From JACPFV01 sp035526825 (lineage in GTDB: Bacteria > Pseudomonadota > Gammaproteobacteria > Nevskiales > Nevskiaceae), in NCBI GenBank assembly GCA_035526825.1, contig DATLBT010000094.1, positions 1 through 48,920 on the forward strand: a DNA stretch of 48,920 nt, in the 5' to 3' direction. How positions within the stretch are numbered: the stretch's first letter is position 1; each line of letters opens with the position of its first letter. The notes under the pieces are model-generated. The model saw only the letters and a program-made list of their open reading frames with translations, was not told where the DNA came from and made no database searches. Made by a program: the position numbers and the translations under genes. Shown in pieces: positions 15,146 through 23,248 of this stretch.

Positions 15146-17938
15146 TCACGACTCGGCCGCTTGCCCCATCTCCATGCGTACCTGTTGGGTACGCCAGTGA
15201 TCGGCTGCGAGGCGGAACTCAAAAACTCGAAGTGCCTCCTCCAGCGCCTTCTGCCCTTTCGCTCGTTGCCCATCTGCCAACCAAAGTAAGCCTTGAACTC
15301 GATGGAATTCCGCCGCAACTAGGTGTTGGGCAGGTAGGGCGGCCAATGCTCCGGGCTCTATGTCGGAAAGCAAAGCGAAAGGCTCTCGAGTTTTGCCCGT
15401 GCGACGCAGTGCATCAACAAGGCTCAATCGCCTCTTCAGACACCCGAGATTGTCAGGGCCCCTTAGCAGCTCATAGGTGTTTAGAGTTTTTCGATAAATT
15501 TCAATTGCACGTTCCAAGTCACCCAATTGATCGTGGGCGCGACCCAGTTCGTAATAAACGTCTTCTGTAACCCGCGGAGAGCAGCCGCCATGGATACAAG
15601 CCGACATGGCCGCTTCTAACTCCGCCTTCGCAAGTGAAAAGTGCCGCTGCTCCAGTGCGAGGCGGCCACTAAAGAATTTGGGCATGGCCCGCAGCCAATG
15701 GTGCGCCGGCAAGGCGGTGTTGAAGAATTCTTCGACATCCTGAATGTGATGTCGGGCTTCTTCGAACTGGCCCAGCATCATCAATGCCACGGCGAAGCCT
15801 GTGCGCGCGAGTGCCGCAACGTTGCCGTCGCCTAGTACTCTCAACGTCACTGGAAAAGCTTCGCGATATCGAACTTCGCTTTGACGATAGTCCTCGGCGA
15901 ACTCTCCGAGGTATCCAGCGTAAACCAACGAAACATGATTAATAGCCACGTCCGCTATATTTTGCTTCGACCTTAGCCGTGATGTGTCGGTCGCAAGAAC
16001 TACGCTCAGCCATTCTTTCAAAACAACTTGCGTCTCCCCCGATAGGGGGGTGGCCGACGGCATATCCTTTAGGATGCTGACTAGTTCGGCCTCTGCTCTG
16101 TTCAGGTCGCCAGCGTAGGCGTGCATCCTGGCAATGCGCGAGCGCAACAAGTATGTCGAGAGGTTTGTGTGGCCGTAGCGCGCGGTCCAGTTAGCCAACA
16201 GCGTTCGGGAGATCGCAATAGCTTCATCCCGCCGGCCGCTATCGAAATAAATCGGAATGAGCCGATCCTGCGAAAGCAAGGCCGGCAATGCCGCTCGCCC
16301 ACGTAGTTCTGGGAGGAGCGCCGCGGCCTTTTCGTATTGCACTCGGGCGGAGTTGAGTTGGCTGACCTCCTGAAACCTCCTCCCCAGCAACCAGTGAATA
16401 CTCGCTGTCGCCTCAGGCTGCCCCTTGAACCGCAAATCGACTTGCGTCGCAGCCCGACTCAGCAGCGACTCGTACGACGCATCTTTCGGCCTTTCCGCGG
16501 CGGGATCGACACTCAGTACGCCTTCGGTGAGGAAATCGTTGACCGCTTGCGTCGTCGCGCGAGCCGCGATTGCGTCGTTGCGCGCCCGATACGCCGTAAC
16601 CCCGCCCACAATTGCCGCGACCGCAAGGATTAGCACCGCCAGCGCAAAAGCCCGCGTCCGGCGCAACTCTTTCAGAATTCGCTGCGTTCGCTCCGCGCGC
16701 TCCCGCGCAGCCTGTTCAATCGCACGCGCGCTTCGCCGCGACTCAAGCGACCGCAGCCGCGTGGCGAGCTGCGCCGCATCGGCCAGCCGCCGCGCAGGCT
16801 CGCCGGCAGCCGCCGCGGCGATATCTTCACGCAGCAGCTCATCTTCGACTTTCAGCTCCCAGCCCGGCGCCAGCGGCTGGCGCAAATCCGCCACCACCAT
16901 CTGGTACATCATCACGCCGAGCGCGTAGACGTCGGCGGCGACCGTGAACGGCTGACCCGCAATGAGCTCGGGCGCCAGGTAGAGCGGCGTGCCGCCCGAG
17001 ACTTGGTCCGCTGTGGCGGTCTTGGTGAATCCGAGGTTGGTGATGCCGAGCGCCTCTAGTCGCGCAAGGTCCAGCATGCCGCCGCTGCCGAAATCGCAAA
17101 GCTTGATGGTCGGAACATCGGCGCTGCCCTCAACCAGGACGTTGCCGGGCTTGAGATCCTTGTGCAGCACGCCGACGGAATGGGCCATCGCGAGGGCTTC
17201 CGCGATCTGCGCGACCAGGTCGAGCCTTTGTTCCAGCGTGAAGCTGGCAAGTCCGCCGCGGGCGTCGGCCCAGGCGGACAGGTCGCGGCCATCAACGTAT
17301 TCCGTCTCGATGAAGTAAGGCGTTTCTTCCAAGTTCCAGTCCAGCACCCTCGCCACCGCCGCGCGCGCGCCGAGGCTGTCGTGCAGCAGGCGGTACAGCG
17401 TGATCTCGCGCTTGAGCGACACCAAAGCCTGGGCATCGAGCGCGAACTTGAACACGCGCGCGTGCTGTGTTCCTTCGTGCCGTGCCAACCAGGCTTCGCC
17501 GTGACCGCCGGTGCCGAGACGCTCGATCAGCCGCCATTGCGGCCGCAACGGCGGACGCTCGCCGGCCTTGAAGGCAAACACCGGCGGTGTCGACGCCGGC
17601 GTCGCGTCGATCCTGACTTCCGCGACCAGGCGGTAGCCGAAGCCGTGCACGGTGCGGATCAACGCGCGGTCGTCGTCCTTCAAGACCTGCCGCAGCAGGC
17701 TCATGCAGCGCGTCAGTACCGACTCGGTAAGGATGCGTCCCGGCCAGATGTGCTCGGCCAGCTCCTCCTTGGTGACGACCTCGCCGGCGTGGCTCAGCAG
17801 GTAGAGGAGTACTTCCAGGGGCTTGCGCTCGAGGTGGACCAGTACCCCGCCCACGGTGAGCTCCAGCGAGCGCTCGTCGAGCACCGCAGTCCCGAACGAC
17901 CAGCGCCGGGTCCCTCCCAGGTTCCGTGCAGGTGTAAT
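15146..17938 (-). CDS. Winged-helix DNA-binding / Ser-Thr protein kinase / TPR membrane regulator
   Basis: One-protein signalling regulator of 930 residues. Order from the proposed start: OmpR/CadC-type winged helix (about 12-108, ending TVHGFGYRL), protein kinase (about 137-398; glycine loop GTGGHGE, HKDLKPGN for the catalytic loop, CDFG, LAPEL), TM helix (about 429-449), then TPR-like helices to the end, presumably periplasmic. All kinase catalytic residues are visible except that HRD is HKD. Start: GTG at 17884 would cut off RRWSFGTAV, which belongs to the conserved winged-helix N-terminus. The frame is open upstream and an ATT at 17938 sits 6 bases after AGGGGAGGA, so an ATT start is proposed. 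The kinase half is GC-rich and the TPR half markedly less so. It lies directly upstream of the small peptide gene and is its likely regulator. Confidence 0.87.
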   Translation of the reverse strand: MTPARNLGGTRRWSFGTAVLDERSLELTVGGVLVHLERKPLEVLLYLLSHAGEVVTKEELAEHIWPGRILTESVLTRCMSLLRQVLKDDDRALIRTVHGFGYRLVAEVRIDATPASTPPVFAFKAGERPPLRPQWRLIERLGTGGHGEAWLARHEGTQHARVFKFALDAQALVSLKREITLYRLLHDSLGARAAVARVLDWNLEETPYFIETEYVDGRDLSAWADARGGLASFTLEQRLDLVAQIAEALAMAHSVGVLHKDLKPGNVLVEGSADVPTIKLCDFGSGGMLDLARLEALGITNLGFTKTATADQVSGGTPLYLAPELIAGQPFTVAADVYALGVMMYQMVVADLRQPLAPGWELKVEDELLREDIAAAAAGEPARRLADAAQLATRLRSLESRRSARAIEQAARERAERTQRILKELRRTRAFALAVLILAVAAIVGGVTAYRARNDAIAARATTQAVNDFLTEGVLSVDPAAERPKDASYESLLSRAATQVDLRFKGQPEATASIHWLLGRRFQEVSQLNSARVQYEKAAALLPELRGRAALPALLSQDRLIPIYFDSGRRDEAIAISRTLLANWTARYGHTNLSTYLLRSRIARMHAYAGDLNRAEAELVSILKDMPSATPLSGETQVVLKEWLSVVLATDTSRLRSKQNIADVAINHVSLVYAGYLGEFAEDYRQSEVRYREAFPVTLRVLGDGNVAALARTGFAVALMMLGQFEEARHHIQDVEEFFNTALPAHHWLRAMPKFFSGRLALEQRHFSLAKAELEAAMSACIHGGCSPRVTEDVYYELGRAHDQLGDLERAIEIYRKTLNTYELLRGPDNLGCLKRRLSLVDALRRTGKTREPFALLSDIEPGALAALPAQHLVAAEFHRVQGLLWLADGQRAKGQKALEEALRVFEFRLAADHWRTQQVRMEMGQAAES

Positions 17939-18191
17939 CGCGAATCCTCCCCTGTCAGGACTATAAATCAGGTCGGCGGACGAGCCTCAAATCGATCCAG
18001 CCGGTCCAGAGCATGAATTACTACTGCCAAAGGCCGAACAGTCGCCTAAGGTGCGCTCCGGCGTCCCGCACTCGCGGGGTACTCCATTCAATTCGCAACA
18101 ATCGCGCACGCGCGACGGGGGATGCTGTGTTGACCTGTATGGCCGCGGGCCGGGTGTTGGTTTGTAGCCCAGGCTCGGGGGGCGCGCGTCA
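17939..18191. other. Intergenic region between the kinase regulator and EAL paralogue 2
   Basis: A 253-bp divergent intergenic region that must hold promoters for both genes. The Shine-Dalgarno AGGGGAGGA of the kinase gene (minus strand, about 17945-17953) is at its left edge. A 60-codon plus-strand ORF (18013-18195) has no ribosome site, is Arg-rich and overlaps the next start, so it is not called. No convincing -35/-10 pair was found. Confidence 0.4.
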
Positions 18192-20264
18192 ATGAAGGTG
18201 ATGCGCAGCGTGAGCTCCCGGCTGTTCCTGCTCAGCGTGAGCATTCTCGTGGTGCTCGTGGCCACGGCCGCCATACTTGGTGACGTAGTGCGCCATGAGA
18301 ATCGACTGCGCCAGCGCGAGGCGCAGCAGGCGCGCGACCTGGCGCTGTTCCATTCGGTGCAGCACGCCTTGTCGTCGGTACGCCTGTGGCAAGGCAATAT
18401 TAGTGCCGCGGCGCTGATGAATGACCGTGTCTGGCAGGCAACCTCCGAAAGCGCTTTGGCCAAAGCCAGCGCGCACCTCGAGTCGCAACTCGCGATGCTC
18501 GCCCCGCTATCGCCTGAAGCGGTGGAGGCGATTCAGCAGTGGGCGCAGGAGCTGGCGCTCCGTCGGGGCGAAACCGTCGCCGCCATCAAGGCTGGCAAGC
18601 GCGCCGCGGCGGAAACCGCGATGCGGGATTTCCGCGCGGTGACGCTGACGATGGAAGGTGAGCTGGCCGGCGCCGAGCGCCGGGTGGGAGATGCTTACAG
18701 CGCGCTGCGCACCGCCGACCACGACGCGGCAAAAGCCGCCTTACGCTGGGCGTTGTACTGCATCGCACTGACGTTGCTGCTCGGCCTCTTGCTGGCGCTG
18801 ACCATAAGTCGCTCGCTGGTCCGGCCGCTGCGCCGCATCGTATCGGCGGTTCGCCGGTTGACCGCAGGCGAGTCCAATGTGGCGCTGCCGCCGCCGCGGC
18901 CCGACGAATTCGGCGACATGACGGTCGCGCTGCGACAGTTCCAGGACCAGGCCGAAAAACTGCGCGTCATCGCCTACCGCGACCCCCTCACAGGCCTGGC
19001 CAACCGAGCCAAGCTCGAGGAGGGACTCAACGGCGGCATCGTGCGTTGTGCGCGCGGCGGCACGAGCCTGGCGTTGCTGTTCCTCGACCTCGACAATTTC
19101 AAGTCGGTCAACGAAAGCCTGGGCCACAGCGCCGGCGACCGCTTCCTGCGCGAAGCCGCGCGGCGGCTGCAGCGCCTCGCGCCGGAGACGGCGCTGATCA
19201 GCCGCTACAGCGGGGACAAGTTCACCGTCCTCGTCGACGGGTTCAAGCGCGATGGCACGCAGCAGACCCAGCTGCGCAACATTGCTGGCGCGATCCTGCG
19301 CGGGATGTCGGAGTCGTATCGCAGCGATGAAGACTTCGTTTACATGACCGTCTCGATCGGCATCGCCGTGTATCCGATGGACGGGCAAAGCGCCGAACAG
19401 CTCGTCAGCGCGGCCGACGCCGCGATGTACCTCGCCAAGCGCAGCGGGCGCAACAACCTCCAGTTCGCCAGCCCTGACCTCACGGACGATGCGCGACGCA
19501 AGCTGCTGCTGGCCGGCGAAATCCGGCGCGGCCTGGCCGCGGGCGAGTTCACGCCTTTTTACCAGCCGATCATCGACGTGCGCAGCGGCCAGGTGGCCGG
19601 CGCCGAGGCCTTGCTGCGCTGGCACCACCCGCAGCGCGGAATCATCCTGCCGGGGGAATTCGTGCGCGTGGCCGAGGATGCCGGCCTCATCGGCGACCTG
19701 GGCGAACGCTGCCTGACCATGGCGTACGAGCAAGCACTGCGCTGGTGCAACAAGGACCGCGCAATTCCGATTGCAGTGAACCTTTCGGCGCGCCAGTTGC
19801 AGGATCAGAAGATCCTCAACGTCGTGCAGCAACTGCAGGCCGCGCACGAGCTGAGCGCACACTGCCTCGAGTTCGAGATCACCGAGAGCGCGGTGATGGA
19901 GCGGCCGGAGCTCAGCCAGCAGACGCTCCAGGAAATCCGCCGTCGCGGCCACAAGCTCAGCATCGACGATTTCGGCACCGGTCACTCCGCGCTGGGCTAC
20001 CTGCAGCGCTTTCCCATCGATCGCATCAAGATCGACCGCAGCTTTGTCGAGTGTATCGATACGTCGCGCCAGTCTCGCGCCATCGTCTCGGCAACGCTCG
20101 CGCTCGCGGAAAACCTCGGGCTGGACGTCATCGCTGAAGGGGTGGAGACGCAGACGCAGCTGCAGCAGATGACCGAACTGGGCTGCTCCCTGCACCAGGG
20201 ATATTTCTTTGCGCCAGCGCTGCCGGCAGAAGATTTCGACGCCTGGCTGCGCGCGCGCAACTAG
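18192..20264 (+). CDS. Membrane sensor with HAMP, degenerate GGDEF and intact EAL domain (paralogue 2)
   Basis: Predicted cyclic-di-GMP phosphodiesterase of 690 residues with the same architecture as the protein at 10978-13080: TM, periplasmic helical sensor containing SVRLWQGN, TM (about 185-210), HAMP, GGDEF, EAL. The GGDEF motif is SGDKF (340-344), sharing the Glu-to-Lys change with paralogue 1. The EAL domain is intact: EAL (472-474), NLSARQ, FEITE, DDFGTG, KIDRSF, EGVE. The N-termini align (MKVMRSVSSRLF against MNVFRSVRFRLF), supporting both starts. Base composition is GC-rich like the chromosome. It ends 7 bp before the convergent pdxH gene. Confidence 0.94.
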   Translation: MKVMRSVSSRLFLLSVSILVVLVATAAILGDVVRHENRLRQREAQQARDLALFHSVQHALSSVRLWQGNISAAALMNDRVWQATSESALAKASAHLESQLAMLAPLSPEAVEAIQQWAQELALRRGETVAAIKAGKRAAAETAMRDFRAVTLTMEGELAGAERRVGDAYSALRTADHDAAKAALRWALYCIALTLLLGLLLALTISRSLVRPLRRIVSAVRRLTAGESNVALPPPRPDEFGDMTVALRQFQDQAEKLRVIAYRDPLTGLANRAKLEEGLNGGIVRCARGGTSLALLFLDLDNFKSVNESLGHSAGDRFLREAARRLQRLAPETALISRYSGDKFTVLVDGFKRDGTQQTQLRNIAGAILRGMSESYRSDEDFVYMTVSIGIAVYPMDGQSAEQLVSAADAAMYLAKRSGRNNLQFASPDLTDDARRKLLLAGEIRRGLAAGEFTPFYQPIIDVRSGQVAGAEALLRWHHPQRGIILPGEFVRVAEDAGLIGDLGERCLTMAYEQALRWCNKDRAIPIAVNLSARQLQDQKILNVVQQLQAAHELSAHCLEFEITESAVMERPELSQQTLQEIRRRGHKLSIDDFGTGHSALGYLQRFPIDRIKIDRSFVECIDTSRQSRAIVSATLALAENLGLDVIAEGVETQTQLQQMTELGCSLHQGYFFAPALPAEDFDAWLRARN

Positions 20265-20271
20265 CTCGGGC

Positions 20272-20892
20272 TCAGGGCTCCAGCCGCTCGCAGCGCCAGG
20301 CGCCGCCCGCGCGACGAAACGTGATGCGATCGTGCAGCCGGCCGGGCTGCCCTTGCCAGAATTCGAAATAGCCCGGCTGCAGCACATACCCGCCCCAGCC
20401 GTCAGGCAGGGGCACGTCCCGGCCTTCAAAACGCGTTTCGTTGTCGGCAAATCGCTGCTCGAGTTCTCGGCGGCTCGCGACCACGCGCGACTGATGCGAG
20501 GCGTACGCGCTGATCTGCGATGCGCGCGGACGGCGGCGAAAATAGCTTTCTGACAACTCGCGGGGGAGACGATGGACCGGCCCTTCCACCCGCACCTGAC
20601 GTTCGAGCCTGTCCCACCAGAATACGAGCGCCGCCGGCGCGCCGGCGGAAAGTTCGTTTCCCTTGCGCGAGTCGTAGTTCGTGAAGAACGACAGCCCGCC
20701 ATTCTGCGGACCCTTGTAGAGGACGATCCGCGCAGAAGGCCGGCCATCGGCGCCAACGGTCGCCAGCGTCATGGCGGTAGGCTCGATCATGCCGACGCTG
20801 GATGCGTCGGCGATCCAGCGCGCGAGCTGATCCATCGGCTCGGGCGCAAGATCCTGCTCGAGCAACGGCGAATTGCGGGTGTACTGCGGCAT
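20272..20892 (-). CDS. pdxH: Pyridoxamine/pyridoxine 5'-phosphate oxidase
   Basis: FMN enzyme that oxidises pyridoxine or pyridoxamine 5'-phosphate to pyridoxal 5'-phosphate, the last step of vitamin B6 synthesis and salvage. At 206 residues it is slightly shorter than the E. coli enzyme. Family blocks are clear: MTLATVGADGRPSARIVLYK, LSFFTNYDSRKGNEL, LVFWWDRLERQVRVEG and the C-terminal FEFWQGQPGRLHDRITF with the RLHDR active-site motif. It is monocistronic and divergent from acuI. Confidence 0.97.
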   Translation of the reverse strand: MPQYTRNSPLLEQDLAPEPMDQLARWIADASSVGMIEPTAMTLATVGADGRPSARIVLYKGPQNGGLSFFTNYDSRKGNELSAGAPAALVFWWDRLERQVRVEGPVHRLPRELSESYFRRRPRASQISAYASHQSRVVASRRELEQRFADNETRFEGRDVPLPDGWGGYVLQPGYFEFWQGQPGRLHDRITFRRAGGAWRCERLEP

Positions 20893-20947
20893 GGCCGTCG
20901 GCGGGCCCGTCTAGAATGTGCGCCTCATCCTACCCGGAAGCGTCCGC

Positions 20948-21937
20948 ATGAAGCCGTTCCGCGCGCTGCGCGTGCACCAGGTCGACAAGGCAACCAGCGC
21001 GCAGCTGGATCAGGTTTCGATCGACGACCTGAGTCCCGGCGAGGTCGTGGTGCGCGTGCAGTGGTCCGGCATCAACTACAAGGACGCGCTGGCCGTCAGC
21101 GGCAAGGGCCGAATCATGCGCGCGTTCCCGCGTGTCGCCGGCATCGACCTCGCGGGCGTGGTCGAGCAGAGCAGCACGCCGTCGTATCGCGCCGGCCAGC
21201 CGGTGCTGGTTACGGGCTGCAACATCGGCGAGGTGCTCGATGGCGGGTATGCCGAGTACGCGCGCCTGCCGGCAGACGCCATCGTGCCGCTGCCAGAAGG
21301 CCTTACCGCCCGCGAGGCCATGGCGATCGGCACCGCGGGCTTCACCGCAGCACTCGCCCTGAAGCGCATGCTGGAGAACCATCAGGCGCCCGGCATGGGC
21401 CCGATCGCCATCACCGGGCCGACCGGTGGGGTTGGCAGCATCGCCATCGACCTGTTCAAGCGCGCTGGCTTCACGGTCCACGCCGTCACCGGCAAGGCCG
21501 GCAAAGCGGACGATTACCTGCGCGGGCTCGGCGCCGACGAGATCGTGTCGCGCCAAAGCCTGGACCTCGGCACCAAGCCGATGGAGCGCGGGCTGTGGGG
21601 CGGCGCGGTCGACAACCTCGGCGGCCCGACGCTGGCCTGGCTCACGCGCACGGTGAAGCCCTGGGGCAACATTGCCTCGATCGGCCTGGCGCAGTCACAC
21701 GAACTGGCGACCACGGTGATGCCGTTCATCCTGCGCGGCGTCTCGCTTTTGGGCATCCACTCGGTCGAGTGCCCGCGGCCCTGGCGTGAGGAAATCTGGC
21801 GAAGGCTGGCCGGTGACTGGAAGCCGCGTCATCTGGGATCCATCGTGACCCGCGAAGTCGGGTTGGAGCAGGTACAGGCTGCCTGCACCGACCTTGTGCA
21901 GGGTACCGTCACGGGGCGTGTCCTGGTCAAGATTTGA
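20948..21937 (+). CDS. acuI: AcuI/YhdH-type acrylyl-CoA reductase (MDR family)
   Basis: Zinc-independent medium-chain dehydrogenase/reductase of 329 residues that reduces acrylyl-CoA to propionyl-CoA with NADPH. Diagnostic blocks are WSGINYKDALAVSGKG, GIDLAGVVE, IGTAGFTAALAL and the nucleotide-binding ITGPTGGVGSIAIDLF; the C-terminal LLGIHSVECPRPWREEIW is typical of YhdH/AcuI. No structural-zinc cysteine cluster is seen. The ATG at 20948 matches the family start; the frame is open from 20918. It probably detoxifies reactive acrylyl-CoA; no propionate or DMSP genes are adjacent. Confidence 0.92.
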   Translation: MKPFRALRVHQVDKATSAQLDQVSIDDLSPGEVVVRVQWSGINYKDALAVSGKGRIMRAFPRVAGIDLAGVVEQSSTPSYRAGQPVLVTGCNIGEVLDGGYAEYARLPADAIVPLPEGLTAREAMAIGTAGFTAALALKRMLENHQAPGMGPIAITGPTGGVGSIAIDLFKRAGFTVHAVTGKAGKADDYLRGLGADEIVSRQSLDLGTKPMERGLWGGAVDNLGGPTLAWLTRTVKPWGNIASIGLAQSHELATTVMPFILRGVSLLGIHSVECPRPWREEIWRRLAGDWKPRHLGSIVTREVGLEQVQAACTDLVQGTVTGRVLVKI

Positions 21938-22007
21938 CCAAGGCGTTTTTCCCACCGCGCCAAGCTTCTCCTGACGTTAGAATCACGTTTGCAATCCGGG
22001 GAGCACC

Positions 22008-23168
22008 ATGGGCTACAAGAAAACACGCGCCGCAGCGAGATTCTCGCTCGGTCTGAAGACACGCTTTGCGCTCGCGGCTGTCGCTGCAATCACCGCCGGC
22101 AGCGCCGGCGCGGCCAACGAGGTCCTGCCACCGGATCGCTATGTGGGATTCGGCGGCCTGTACATGCTGCCGGGCGACCGCGAGGTCGATTACGGCATCG
22201 GCTTCGACTTGGCCTATGGCCGCCGTATCGCCCAAGGGCTGTGGTGGGAAGGCAATGTCTTCACCACGGTGCTCGAGACCGGTGACTCCGCCGCTCCCGA
22301 CTGGTATCAATCGGGTCTTGGCCTGAACCTGATCCAGTCGTTTTCGGATGAGCGCAGCACCCACCTTTATGGCCTCTTGGGCGGGGGCGTCGCGATCAAT
22401 GACGCGACTCCGGACGAGAACGACGGCACCAGCGTTTACGCCAACGTCGGTTTCGGCGTTCGCGGCAAGGTCTGGCAAGACTGGGGCGTACGCCCCCGGG
22501 CCGACCTGCGCTATGTCTACGACACCTTCGACGAGGGCGTCGGCGACATCGTCATAGGCCTGGCGCTCGAGATCCCGCCGAAGCGGGAAAAAATCGTCGA
22601 GCGCATCGTCCAGGTCGAGAAGATCGTCGAGGTTCCGGTCGAGGTCGAGAAGATCGTCGAGAAGGAAGTGGTTTGCGTGGTGCCGCCGGTTGAGGCGCCT
22701 GCGGCCCCGGTCGAGCCTGTAGTGGAAAGCGACACCGACCGCGACGGCGTGCCCGACTCCGCCGACACCTGTCCGGAAACGCTGGCCGGGGCGAAGGTCG
22801 ACGAGAAGGGCTGCGTCAAGGAGCAGCAGAAGATCAGCTTGCCCAACATCGAGTTCGAGCCGGCCTCAATCGTGCTGGCTGGAGGCGGCAAGGAGAAACT
22901 CGAGGCGGTGGTGGCGTTCCTGCAGAACCAGAAGGGAGTCCAGATCGACATCTTCGGGCACACCGACTCGCAGGGCCGCGACGCTTACAACCTCAAGCTC
23001 TCCGACGGTCGCGCCAATTCGGTCATGACCTATCTCGTCAGCCGCGGCGTCGAGCCCTCGCGTTTGACCGCCAAGGGCTTCGGCGAGACGCAGCCGATTG
23101 CGACCAATGAGACGGTGGAAGGGCGTGCGCTGAACCGGCGCGTTGAATTGCTGCTGCGCACGAAATAG
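22008..23168 (+). CDS. OmpA-family outer-membrane protein with TSP3 repeat and KIVE-rich linker
   Basis: Outer-membrane porin/peptidoglycan anchor of 386 residues. A signal sequence (about 1-36, ending GSAGA) is followed by a beta-barrel domain (about 40-190). Next comes a linker of repeated KIVE/VEKIVE units (about 195-222), then a thrombospondin type 3 Ca-binding repeat (DTDRDGVPDSADTCPET) and a C-terminal OmpA domain (about 275-385). That last domain carries the peptidoglycan-binding motif FGHTDSQGRDAYNLKLSDGR and NRRVEL. The TSP3 module is the same type as in the secreted proteins encoded downstream. A strong terminator follows. Confidence 0.95.
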   Translation: MGYKKTRAAARFSLGLKTRFALAAVAAITAGSAGAANEVLPPDRYVGFGGLYMLPGDREVDYGIGFDLAYGRRIAQGLWWEGNVFTTVLETGDSAAPDWYQSGLGLNLIQSFSDERSTHLYGLLGGGVAINDATPDENDGTSVYANVGFGVRGKVWQDWGVRPRADLRYVYDTFDEGVGDIVIGLALEIPPKREKIVERIVQVEKIVEVPVEVEKIVEKEVVCVVPPVEAPAAPVEPVVESDTDRDGVPDSADTCPETLAGAKVDEKGCVKEQQKISLPNIEFEPASIVLAGGGKEKLEAVVAFLQNQKGVQIDIFGHTDSQGRDAYNLKLSDGRANSVMTYLVSRGVEPSRLTAKGFGETQPIATNETVEGRALNRRVELLLRTK

Positions 23169-23181
23169 CCTGGGCATCAAC

Positions 23182-23213
23182 AAAAACGGGCGGCCTTCGG
23201 GCCGCCCGTTTGT
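23182..23213. terminator. Bidirectional intrinsic terminator
   Basis: A stem of about 12 bp (AAACGGGCGGCC with TTC loop) flanked by an A-run on the left and a T-rich stretch on the right, so it can work for ompA (plus) and for the convergent BNR-protein gene (minus). A second hairpin, CCGCTCCC-ACA-GGGAGCGG at 23226-23244, lies between it and the BNR gene stop but has no T-run. Confidence 0.88.
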
Positions 23214-23248
23214 TTGCAGGGTGGGCCGCTCCCACAGGGAGCGGACAA

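Noticed and set aside
18013..18195. 60-codon plus-strand ORF in the kinase/EAL intergenic region
   Set aside because: No ribosome-binding site, Arg-rich composition and overlap with the EAL start codon.
18741..20756. 671-codon minus-strand open frame
   Set aside because: Antisense to EAL paralogue 2 and out of frame with pdxH; no domain-like sequence.
22595..22680. Tandem KIVE-coding repeats in the OmpA gene as a possible repeat array
   Set aside because: It is a coding linker of imperfect Val/Glu/Lys repeats typical of OmpA-like proteins, not a CRISPR or satellite.
23226..23244. Hairpin CCGCTCCC-ACA-GGGAGCGG as a terminator for the BNR protein A gene
   Set aside because: No T-run follows on either strand; the hairpin at 23182-23213 is the better terminator. 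It may be a dispersed repeat half-site.
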